A stretch of 64,000 bases of DNA from Deinococcus metallilatus (lineage in GTDB: Bacteria > Deinococcota > Deinococci > Deinococcales > Deinococcaceae). Made by a program: the position numbers and the translations under genes. This document shows positions 31,346-42,088 of the stretch, piece after piece. The stretch spans positions 1,953,501 through 2,017,500 of the forward strand of contig NZ_CP038512.1 in the NCBI RefSeq assembly GCF_004758605.1, read 5' to 3'. The notes beneath the pieces are model-generated. The model had not been told where the DNA came from, searched no databases, and saw only the letters and a program-made list of their open reading frames with translations. The stretch's first letter is position 1. Each line of letters starts with the position of its first letter.

Positions 31346-32380
31346 GTGCGCTCTCCCCTTCTCCTCGCTCTCGCCGCGCTGGTGACCGCGTGTGCGCCCG
31401 CCGTCACCAGTCCCAGTTCACCCCTGCCGGAGGTGACCGCCTCGCTGCCCCTGCCCACGACCCCGGCACAGATCCGCATCCGCGTGGTGGTGATGGGTGA
31501 CCAGGGGACGGGGACGGAAGTGCAGCGGCGGGTGGCGTCGGCCATGCAGGCCGTGTGCCTGCGGGACGGCTGCGACCTGGGCGTGGGCCTGGGGGACAAT
31601 TTCTACCCGGCGGGACCGCATGACCCGGCCTCTCCCCTGTTCCGGGAACGCTTCGCGGAACAGTACGGCCCGCTGGGGGTGCCCTTCCTGATGGTCGCGG
31701 GGAACCATGACGAATCGTGGCTGCTGGGTGGCGACGGCGCGGATGCGCGGGGGGCCGACGCGGAGGTGGCCTACGCCCGCACGCATCCGCAGTGGGTGAT
31801 GCCCGCCCGCACCTACCGCGCCCCGGCCGGTGATCTGGTGGAGTTCTTCGCGGTGGACACCTCGCCCCTCGCGGCCTACCTGCCCCCCCGGCGCGCGAAC
31901 GAACGGCCGGGCGGCCCCTGGGACGCGGCGCAGCGGGCCTGGCTGGCCGGAGCCCTGGCGAGCAGCCAGGCCCGCTGGCGGCTGGTGCTGGGACACCATC
32001 CCCTCTTCAGCAACGGGAAACACGGGGACGCCGGGCACTACGACCGCCTCCCACTCCCGGGGCAGCGGGGGGACGCGGTCCGGGTGCTCTATAGCGCGGC
32101 CTGCGGCAGGGCCGACGGCATCCTGAGCGGGCATGACCACGCCCTGCTGGGCTTTGCGCCGCAACCGGAATGTCCGGGCACGCGGCAATGGGTCAGCGGC
32201 GCGGCGGGCAAGGTGGAGGCGGGCCGCAGCGGCACCCGCCCGGCGACCTTCGAGGTCGTCGACCAGCCCGGCTTCCTGTGGCTGGAGATCACCCGGGAGA
32301 CGCTGACCGTCCGCGCCTTCACGGTTGGCGAAGACGGCCAGCCGCGCGAGGTGCATACCGACACGGTCCGCAAGCCCTAA
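31346..32380 (+). CDS. Lipoprotein metallophosphoesterase (purple acid phosphatase-like)
   Basis: 344 aa from GTG 31346. The signal RSPLLLALAALVTAC ends in a lipobox Cys, so it is an extracytoplasmic, membrane-anchored phosphatase. Calcineurin-like motifs appear in order: VVMGDQGTG (D), VGLGDNFYPAG (GDN), MVAGNHDE (GNHD), LVLGHHPLFSNGKHGDAG (GHH) and ILSGHDHAL (GHDH), close to the TRAP/ACP5 group. It may release phosphate from extracellular esters, a role that would fit the pst system in this window, although no Pho repeats are seen upstream. TAGCAT lies 6 nt before the GTG. Confidence 0.9.
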   Translation: MRSPLLLALAALVTACAPAVTSPSSPLPEVTASLPLPTTPAQIRIRVVVMGDQGTGTEVQRRVASAMQAVCLRDGCDLGVGLGDNFYPAGPHDPASPLFRERFAEQYGPLGVPFLMVAGNHDESWLLGGDGADARGADAEVAYARTHPQWVMPARTYRAPAGDLVEFFAVDTSPLAAYLPPRRANERPGGPWDAAQRAWLAGALASSQARWRLVLGHHPLFSNGKHGDAGHYDRLPLPGQRGDAVRVLYSAACGRADGILSGHDHALLGFAPQPECPGTRQWVSGAAGKVEAGRSGTRPATFEVVDQPGFLWLEITRETLTVRAFTVGEDGQPREVHTDTVRKP

Positions 32381-32408
32381 AAAAGAGCGGCCCCGGGGGG
32401 AGGCCGCT
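32381..32408 (-). terminator. Intrinsic terminator of the glutaredoxin gene
   Basis: AGCGGCC (32386-32392) pairs with GGCCGCT (32402-32408); on the minus strand TCTTTTTTAG follows. It may also stop the convergent phosphatase transcript. Confidence 0.8.
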
Positions 32409-32424
32409 GCCTTGCGGGTCGCCT

Positions 32425-32670
<246 letters not shown>

Positions 32671-32764
32671 GGCCCAACTTTACAAAACAAAGTGCGGGCG
32701 GCGGTAGGGCGTTTCGCACTGTTCCGGCAGAACCAGGCACGGCGGGCAGAACCAGTGACGCCAG

Positions 32765-32793
32765 AAAAAACGGCCCGCCACGCAGGCAGGCCG
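32765..32793 (-). terminator. Intrinsic terminator of infC
   Basis: Minus-sense CGGCC (32789-32793) pairs with GGCCG (32771-32775), followed by TTTTTTC. It lies 18 nt after the infC stop, so rpmI and rplT, which often follow infC, are not cotranscribed here. Confidence 0.7.
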
Positions 32794-32810
32794 CTGGGGC
32801 AGGCAGGTCT

Positions 32811-33434
<624 letters not shown>

Positions 33435-33507
33435 GCGCCCCCCATCCAGACGTGCTCGGCACACTGGCGGCGAGGCGGCTTGTACGCCCATTCGGGCATG
33501 ACAACGT

Positions 33508-33516
33508 ATTTTACCA
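33508..33516 (-). promoter_or_regulatory. Extended -10 promoter of infC
   Basis: Minus-sense TGG-TAAAAT forms a TGn-extended -10 box without a good -35, giving a leader of about 80 nt before infC. The leader is GC-rich and includes a CCCGAATGGG stem. Confidence 0.5.
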
Positions 33517-33621
33517 CGTCGCCTGCCCCCGCCGGGGGACTTGTTTCTCACGCGGCTTTGGGGATGGCCCATCCGGCAACGTCCGCCGCACCCCAGAGGG
33601 CGGCGAATGCCTGCCCATTGC

Positions 33622-34335
<714 letters not shown>

Positions 34336-34434
34336 GGGAGCAGTCAGCGATCAGCAGCAGAGGCGCGGGCGACCTGTCCGGCCCCGTTCTGCCCCCCACG
34401 TTCTCCCGCCACCTCCCCCGCTAGAATCACCCAC

Positions 34435-34725
<291 letters not shown>

Positions 34726-34731
34726 TGAAGA

Positions 34732-34762
34732 GCCGTCAGCAGTCAGCGTTCAGCCGTCAGCG
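34732..34762. repeat. TCAGC-family repeat between ebfC and recR
   Basis: GCCGTCAGCAGTCAGC and then GTTCAGCCGTCAGCG: four TCAGC words in 31 bp, just upstream of the recR ribosome site. It is of the same family as other intergenic copies in the window. Confidence 0.55.
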
Positions 34763-34771
34763 AGGTGAAGC

Positions 34772-35434
<663 letters not shown>

Positions 35435-35446
35435 GTGGGCGAGCCT

Positions 35447-35486
35447 CGCCCTGCCGGACAGTTCCAGGCAGGGCGTTTGCTTTTTC
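35447..35486 (+). terminator. Intrinsic terminator of ebfC-recR
   Basis: CGCCCTGCC (35447-35455) pairs perfectly with GGCAGGGCG (35467-35475), followed by TTTGCTTTTTCT. Confidence 0.88.
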
Positions 35487-35510
35487 TGAGCCCTGGGCTA
35501 CGGTAGGCGC

Positions 35511-36131
35511 GTGACCCAGTCGCCTGATCCCCTCCCCCCCGCCCCGCCGTCCGAGTGGTTGAGGCCCGTCCCCCTGGCCGGGCGGCATATCACGCTGGTG
35601 CCGCTGACCGAGGAACACGCGGCGGACCTGCACGCCGGGGCGGACGAGGCCACGTATGCGCTGCTGGCACGCGGCGGCCCGGAAGAGCGCAGCGTGGCGG
35701 GCTGGGCTGAGTACATCACGCGGCTGAACGCCCTGCCTGGCCGCGTGAACTGGGCGGTCCTGCTGGGGGACCGGGCGGTCGGCCGCATCAGCTACAGCGA
35801 GGTGAAGGTCAGCGACCGCTGGGTCGAGATCGGCACGATGCTGGTGCCCGCCGCCCAGGGGACGACCGCGAACCCCGAGGCAAAGCTGCTGCTGCTGGGC
35901 CGCGCCTTCGAGGTATTGGGCGCGAACCGGGTCCACTTCAAGGTGGATGCCCGCAATGCCCGCAGCCTGCGCGCGATGCACAAGCTCGGCGCGGTGCAGG
36001 AAGGCACGCTGCGGCAGTATCAGGTGCGGCCCGACGGCTTCGCCCGCGACAGCGTGATGTTCAGCATCCTCAGCGGCGAGTGGCCTGCCGTGAAGGCTGG
36101 CTTGCAGGCCAGGGTGTCTTCCCTGTCCTGA
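35511..36131 (+). CDS. GNAT-family N-acetyltransferase (RimJ/RimL-like)
   Basis: 206 aa from GTG 35511, preceded by TACGGT 6 nt upstream. Fold markers: LAGRHITLVPLTEEHAADLH, NWAVLLGDRAVGRISYSEV, RWVEIGTMLVPAAQGTTANPEAKLLLL (acetyl-CoA loop QGTTANPE, the RimJ/L style without an RxxGxG/A repeat) and VHFKVDARNARSLRAMHKLGAVQEGTLRQY. The first 20 residues are Pro-rich. Substrate unknown; protein N-termini or small metabolites are possible. Monocistronic. Confidence 0.9.
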   Translation: MTQSPDPLPPAPPSEWLRPVPLAGRHITLVPLTEEHAADLHAGADEATYALLARGGPEERSVAGWAEYITRLNALPGRVNWAVLLGDRAVGRISYSEVKVSDRWVEIGTMLVPAAQGTTANPEAKLLLLGRAFEVLGANRVHFKVDARNARSLRAMHKLGAVQEGTLRQYQVRPDGFARDSVMFSILSGEWPAVKAGLQARVSSLS

Positions 36132-36188
36132 CCCCGCGATGAGAAGCGGGCCGGGGCTTGTCACAGATCGGCGGGTACACTGACCGAA

Positions 36189-36665
36189 ATGCGCGCCGAC
36201 TTCTGCCTGCCCCGTCCGCCGCTGGCCGTCCTCGCCCTGGCGGCCCTGCTCGCCGCGCCCGCGCAGGCCCTGGTCGTGCCGCTGGGTGGGTGGACGCCTG
36301 TGAACGGCAATGCCAACGTCTGGACCGATTCGGCGGGCGCGTGTCTCCTGCGCGAGGAACGGTACGGACAGGCCTTTCCCGCCCTCGGGTCCCAGGAGGA
36401 AGCCCAGGCGTTCGCCCTGCGCCTCCAGGCCAGCCTGGGCAAGAGCGGGGTCCGCGAGATCGTCACGCAGCCGGTCGAGCGCGCCGGAACGTGGGCCGTC
36501 CTGGCCGCCTACACCCATGAGGAGGGCGGCGTGGCCTACCGCATCAGCCAACTGTTCCTCAGCGACGCGGGCCTGCTGCGGACCGTCACCGGCAGCAGCG
36601 CCCTGCACGAGGCCAGCGCCTGCGTGAACGACATGCGCGACTTTATCCGGTACCTGGCCAACTGA
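36189..36665 (+). CDS. Secreted protein of unknown function
   Basis: 158 aa. Residues 1-27 form a signal peptide with a longer n-region (MRADFCLPRPPLAVLALAALLAAPAQA, cleavage before LVVPL). The mature domain (about 130 aa) has two Cys (SAGACLLREE and EASACVNDMRDF) that could form a disulfide, and otherwise matches nothing I recognise. TACACT lies 7 nt before the ATG, so it is leaderless. It stands alone between an acetyltransferase and a TetR gene. Confidence 0.7.
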   Translation: MRADFCLPRPPLAVLALAALLAAPAQALVVPLGGWTPVNGNANVWTDSAGACLLREERYGQAFPALGSQEEAQAFALRLQASLGKSGVREIVTQPVERAGTWAVLAAYTHEEGGVAYRISQLFLSDAGLLRTVTGSSALHEASACVNDMRDFIRYLAN

Positions 36666-36726
36666 GGGGCAGCGGCCCAGGCGGCCCTCTCCCGCTGGCG
36701 AGCGGCGACCTGTTACCCTGCCCCTC

Positions 36727-37323
36727 ATGGCCCGGACAGTCAACCCCATTCAGGACCGGGCGCGGCGCGCGGCGCTGGAGAAGGCCGCGTACCTCGCCAT
36801 CTACGAGCGGGGCTATGCGGGCGTGACGCTGGCGGACATCGCGGGGTACGCGGGGGTCAGCAAGGGGACGCTGGCCTACCACTTCGGGAGCCGGGCGGGG
36901 CTGCTCGCGGCCGTCATGCGGCGCTTCACGCGGACGATCACGGTCGCCACGCGCCGCGCGCTGAGGCAGGCGGCCACGCCCGATGCGAAACTCCGCGCCT
37001 ACGTCGAGAACCAGTTCTACGGTGTGGAGAACACCCGGCGCTTCTACACCGTCTCCCTGGACTTTCTGGCCGCCGCGACCCGTGACCCGGCACTGATGGC
37101 CGTCCAGCGCGACTTCCAGCGTGAGACGCTAACGCTCGACCTGGAACTGGCGCGGCTGGCAGGGGAAGCGGGCGCCGAGGAACGGGCGCGGCTGCTGCGG
37201 GCGCTGGTCGAGGGCCTGAGCGTGCGCTTCCTGGCCGACCCCGCGCCGGACCTGGGGGCCTACCGCGCGGAATGTTTGCGAGGATTGCGGGCGGTTCTGG
37301 GGTGGGAAGCTACACCAGCCTGA
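36727..37323 (+). CDS. TetR-family transcriptional regulator
   Basis: 198 aa. N-terminal HTH: ALEKAAYLAIYERGYAGVTLADIAGYAGVSKGTLAYHFGSRAGLLAAVMRRF. The C-terminal domain (ENQFYGVENTRRFYTVSLDFLAAATRDPALMAVQ) resembles BetI/TetR_C_6-type ligand domains. TACCCT lies 7 nt before the ATG (leaderless). Its last 14 nt overlap the 3' end of the convergent BtuF-like gene. The target is unknown; both neighbours are candidates only by position. Confidence 0.88.
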   Translation: MARTVNPIQDRARRAALEKAAYLAIYERGYAGVTLADIAGYAGVSKGTLAYHFGSRAGLLAAVMRRFTRTITVATRRALRQAATPDAKLRAYVENQFYGVENTRRFYTVSLDFLAAATRDPALMAVQRDFQRETLTLDLELARLAGEAGAEERARLLRALVEGLSVRFLADPAPDLGAYRAECLRGLRAVLGWEATPA

Positions 37324-38047
37324 GGTCCGCCAGCGCCGCCGCGATCTGCCGTGCCCCCTCGATCAGGCGGGGGCCGGGGCGGCCCAGGCCGCTCTCGGGC
37401 ACACAGACGACGGGCACGCCCAGGCCGCGCGCCTCGATCACCTCGGGGCGGAGCTTGCGCGCGCCGCACCACGAACACACGATCAGGTCGGGGCGGGCCG
37501 CGCGCACCTCCTCCAGCGTGAGGGGGGTGCTGCGCCCGGGCCGCTCGCCCAGGGCGTTCACCGCGCCCAGCGTCGCCAGCAGGTCGGTGACCCAGGATTC
37601 GCGGGTCGCCGCGATGATCGGCCGGGGCCACCACTCGACCAGCACGCGCGGCGGGCGCGGATAGACGCGGGCCAGGCCGCGCAGTTCCGCGTCGAGGTCA
37701 GCGGCCAGCGCCTCCGCCCGTTCGGACAGCCCGGTGGCCGCGCCGATCTCGCGGATATCCCGCAACGTGTCGGGGACGCTGACGGGGTCGAGCACCAGGG
37801 TTCTCAGGCCCGCCGCGCGCACCCCCTCCACCACGCGCTCCATGCCGGGCACGCTCAGGCTCGCCAGCACCAGGTCGGGCCGCGCCACCCGCACCGCCTG
37901 CACGTCGATGTTCAGGTCCGGCCCGACCCGCACGGCCCCGTCCAGCCCCGGCGCGTCGCTGTGGTTGTCCACCGCTACCACCCAGGGCGCGGCTCCCAGC
38001 GCCGCGAGAATGTCGGAGTTGCTGGACGTGAGGGAGGCGAGACGCAT
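37310..38047 (-). CDS. BtuF/FepB-like helical-backbone metal receptor protein lacking a signal peptide
   Basis: 245 aa. Periplasmic-binding-like type III fold: RLASLTSSNSDILAALGA, VDVQAVRVARPDLVLAS (read as IDVQAVRVARPDLVLAS), DIREIGAATGLSERAEALAADLDAEL and AARPDLIVCSWCGARK, close to cobalamin/haem/siderophore-binding proteins. The chosen start (ATG 38045-38047, TATCCT 6 nt upstream) leaves no signal peptide, and the upstream open frame encodes none either. No permease or ATPase is nearby, so it may be a cytosolic ligand-binding protein. Convergent with the TetR gene. Confidence 0.8.
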   Translation of the reverse strand: MRLASLTSSNSDILAALGAAPWVVAVDNHSDAPGLDGAVRVGPDLNIDVQAVRVARPDLVLASLSVPGMERVVEGVRAAGLRTLVLDPVSVPDTLRDIREIGAATGLSERAEALAADLDAELRGLARVYPRPPRVLVEWWPRPIIAATRESWVTDLLATLGAVNALGERPGRSTPLTLEEVRAARPDLIVCSWCGARKLRPEVIEARGLGVPVVCVPESGLGRPGPRLIEGARQIAAALADLRLV

Positions 38048-38094
38048 GGGGCCAGGATAGCGGTCAGGGCCCCGCCGGAGCTTCCGCTCTTGCC

Positions 38095-38119
38095 GCTGAG
38101 AGCTGACCGCTGAAAGCTG
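38095..38119. repeat. TCAGC-family repeat
   Basis: GCTGAGAGCTGACCGCTGAAAGCTG lies in the spacer between two divergent leaderless genes. It shares GCTGAGAGCTGA and GCTGAAAG with the copy at 45490-45559. Confidence 0.5.
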
Positions 38120-38128
38120 CCCAGCACG

Positions 38129-38159
<31 letters not shown>

Positions 38160-38165
38160 GGGGGT

Positions 38166-39005
38166 ATGAAGAACACGTTCGCCGTCACCATCACGCTGCT
38201 GCTGGCGCTCGCGCTGGGCGGCTCCTATGCCGGGTATCACCTCGCGACCACCCCGCATGAGGCGAGCAACGCCGCAGAGGGAACCCAGGGCGCCGGGGGA
38301 ACCCAGGGTGGGGAGGCTGCGGGCGCCACCTCGCCCCAAACGGCCGCCAATGGGCAACAGGGGCCGAACAGCCCCACTGCGGACATGAGCGGCGACCGGG
38401 GCACCCCGGCGGACGCCGGGCAGGGCGGAACAGCACAGGTTGGCAGCAACACCAGCGGCAACGCTGCGGGGCCAGCGGGAAGCAACGCCAACACCGTCAA
38501 CGCGAATACTGGCGCCCTGGGCGGCGAGATGACGGCCAATGGCACGCCGGGCAAGCGGTCAGAAGAGACGGCGCAGCCCGCCACGGGGAACAACAACGAG
38601 GTCAAACCCGCCTCCCCCACCGCCCAGGGGGCCCAGGGCACGGAGCTGGGGCAGACGGGAACGACGAACACCGAAAAGGCGGCGGCGGGCAACCCGGCCG
38701 TCAGCAACAGCCAGGCGGCGGCTGTGGCGAGCGCCACGGCGGGCGACACCGCCCAGGGCCAGAAGAAGTTCACCGCCACCTGCGCGGGCTGCCACGGCGC
38801 GAACGCGGAGGGCGGGATCGGCCCGGCCCTGAACACCGCCACGGGGCCCGGGTCGTGGATGATCACGCAGTTCGAGGCCGCCGTCCGCCAGGGCCACGCC
38901 CCCGACCGCGAACTCGGCCCGGTCATGCCCCGCTTCACGACCGCGCAGGTCAGCGATGAGGACCTGACCGATATCTACGCCTACCTGAAGTCTCTGGTGA
39001 AGTAG
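38166..39005 (+). CDS. Membrane-anchored cytochrome c with long low-complexity linker
   Basis: 279 aa. One N-terminal hydrophobic helix (5-25, TFAVTITLLLALALGGSYAG) acts as anchor or uncleaved signal. Residues about 30-190 are a Gly/Ala/Thr/Asn/Gln-rich linker without folded character. The C-terminal domain is a class I cytochrome c with Cys206-Ala-Gly-Cys209-His210 and probable axial Met254 in GPVMPRF, ending DLTDIYAYLKSLVK. It is likely an electron carrier on the outer face of the inner membrane, with the linker letting the haem domain reach partners. TAGGGT lies 7 nt before the ATG. No oxidase genes are adjacent. Confidence 0.88.
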   Translation: MKNTFAVTITLLLALALGGSYAGYHLATTPHEASNAAEGTQGAGGTQGGEAAGATSPQTAANGQQGPNSPTADMSGDRGTPADAGQGGTAQVGSNTSGNAAGPAGSNANTVNANTGALGGEMTANGTPGKRSEETAQPATGNNNEVKPASPTAQGAQGTELGQTGTTNTEKAAAGNPAVSNSQAAAVASATAGDTAQGQKKFTATCAGCHGANAEGGIGPALNTATGPGSWMITQFEAAVRQGHAPDRELGPVMPRFTTAQVSDEDLTDIYAYLKSLVK

Positions 39006-39027
39006 AAACAAACGCCTCCTCCCCGTC

Positions 39028-39057
39028 AGCCTGCCCTTTCCCGGCAGGCTCTATTCT
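39028..39057 (+). terminator. Terminator of the cytochrome c gene, abutting the next promoter
   Basis: AGCCTGCC (39028-39035) pairs with GGCAGGCT (39043-39050), followed by CTATTCTT. The TATTCT of this tail is also the -10 box of the globin-fusion gene. Confidence 0.7.
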
Positions 39058-39063
39058 TGCCGG

Positions 39064-39870
39064 GTGACACGCGGCCCGCTGCTGACGACCTCTCCCCTCT
39101 CCGGCTTTGGGGTGGAGGTGGTGGAGGCGTCCCCGGAAGCCCTGCCCAGTGCTGCGGGCCTGCTGGTGCCCCACGACGGGGAGCCGGTCGCGGACGTGCG
39201 GAACAGGCCTGACCGCTGGGCGTTGCTGACGCTGCTGTCGGGCGCGGTGCGGCGGGGCGTGCCGGTGCTGGCCTGGGGCACGGGCGCGGCGCTGGCGGGC
39301 CGGGTGCTGGGCGCGCGGGTCAGACCGGGTGAGGGGGAAGGCGCGGCGGAATGGGCGGAGGCGCCGCGTGGGGCAACGGTCGAACGCTGGCGGGGGGAAA
39401 TGCCGCTGCTGTGGCGGGTGGGGAATGTGACGGTCTGGGCGGATGTGCCCCTGCCCGAGGAGTTACGAACCGGGTTTTTGACCGGCCTCGCTCAGGCCGG
39501 ACCGCGTGCACCGGGATCGCCGCTGGAGGCGGTGGGCGGCGAGGTCGCCCTGCGGGTCATGCTGACCGCCTTCTACACCCGGGCGCGTGAAGACGAGCTG
39601 CTCGGGCCGGTCTTCGCCGCGCACGTCGAGGACTGGGACGCTCACCTTGACCGCGTCACGGCCTTCTGGGTGACCATGCTGGGCGGCGGGGCAACCTGGC
39701 GCGGGAACCTGAACGCTGTTCACGCGGGCCTGGGGATTCGCGGAACACATCTGACGCGCTGGCTGGCGCTGTTCCGGGAGGCGGCCGGGCAGTCCCTCGG
39801 TCCGGAAGCGGCGGCCGTGCTGACCACGCGGGCCGAAGCGATGGGGGCGCGGCTGGCTCAACGAGGCTGA
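39064..39870 (+). CDS. Fusion of an amidotransferase-like domain (no nucleophile Cys) and a group III truncated globin
   Basis: 268 aa from GTG 39064 (TATTCT 6 nt upstream). Residues 1-145 resemble a class I glutamine amidotransferase fold: GLLVPHDGEPVADV, then RGVPVLAWGTGAALAGRVLGARV, where the usual nucleophile Cys of GxCxG reads Gly, so it should not release ammonia. Residues 155-268 match group III truncated haemoglobins: LTAFYTRAREDELLGPVFAAHV, DWDAHLDRVTAFWVTMLGG and GIRGTHLTRWLALFREA, with the probable proximal His229 and distal-side Tyr171. The haem domain looks complete. I know no standard family with this pairing; a redox or NO/O2 sensor is a guess. Confidence 0.75.
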   Translation: MTRGPLLTTSPLSGFGVEVVEASPEALPSAAGLLVPHDGEPVADVRNRPDRWALLTLLSGAVRRGVPVLAWGTGAALAGRVLGARVRPGEGEGAAEWAEAPRGATVERWRGEMPLLWRVGNVTVWADVPLPEELRTGFLTGLAQAGPRAPGSPLEAVGGEVALRVMLTAFYTRAREDELLGPVFAAHVEDWDAHLDRVTAFWVTMLGGGATWRGNLNAVHAGLGIRGTHLTRWLALFREAAGQSLGPEAAAVLTTRAEAMGARLAQRG

Positions 39871-39922
39871 GCCAACGAGAAGGGGGGAACGCTCCTCACG
39901 TCCGGCGCGTACCGTAGGGGGT

Positions 39923-41533
<1,611 letters not shown>

Positions 41534-41563
41534 CGTCCGCCACAGCCACCTCCGAGGTGTGGA

Positions 41564-41980
41564 ATGAACATCAGCGCTCGTGTGGAAAACAGTGCAGGCC
41601 GCCATCAGGTCACGCCGCGGACTGGCGGTAATATTCAGGGCATCAGCGTTCCTCCCAAGCCGGTGGGGTTCGGCTCCAGTGTCAACGGTGGAGAGCTGCT
41701 CTTCCTGGCCCTGGCGACCTGCTACTGCAACGATGTCTACCGCGAGGCGGCAAAACGCGGCCTGAACGTCGAACGAGTCGAAGGCGAGGTCGAAGGCGAG
41801 TTCGGCGCCGAGGGCGAACCGGCCAGGAACGTGACTTACCGCGTCAGAGTCGCGGCGCAGGGGAGCGAAGCCGAGGTTCAGGAATTGCTCCGCCACACGG
41901 ACCGTATGGCCGAGATTCAGAACACGCTCAGGGCCGGAACCGCTGTCACTCTGGGCAACATTGAAGTCGTGGGCGTTTAG
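41564..41980 (+). CDS. OsmC-family peroxiredoxin-like protein
   Basis: 138 aa. OsmC/Ohr fold with the motif GGELLFLALATCYCNDVYREA, whose two Cys are only one residue apart (CYC), rather than the spaced pair of Ohr. The second Cys of the classical OsmC pair, usually on the first helix/strand, is not evident, so peroxidase activity is uncertain. The ribosome site AGGTG lies in a tight palindrome (CACCTCCGAGGTG, 41547-41559) that could occlude it. The gene follows sppA by 30 nt and may share its transcript. Confidence 0.85.
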   Translation: MNISARVENSAGRHQVTPRTGGNIQGISVPPKPVGFGSSVNGGELLFLALATCYCNDVYREAAKRGLNVERVEGEVEGEFGAEGEPARNVTYRVRVAAQGSEAEVQELLRHTDRMAEIQNTLRAGTAVTLGNIEVVGV

Positions 41981-41996
41981 GGCATAGACAAAGCGC

Positions 41997-42030
41997 GGGG
42001 AGAGGGAAGGCTTGACGGCCCCCTCTCCCC
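41997..42030. terminator. Terminator-like stem between convergent genes
   Basis: GGGGAGAGGG (41997-42006) pairs perfectly with CCCTCTCCCC (42021-42030). The U-tracts are poor on both sides (GCGCTTTG on the minus side). It separates the OsmC gene from the convergent oligopeptidase gene. Confidence 0.55.
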
Positions 42031-42088
42031 ACCTCACATCACCCCTAGACCGTCTCCAAGCCGCCCTCCACGTTCTGCATTCCAGCCC

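Noticed and set aside
32671..32810. rpmI/rplT downstream of infC
   Set aside because: The infC transcript ends at a terminator (32765-32793) and the next gene is the glutaredoxin; neither ribosomal protein is encoded here.
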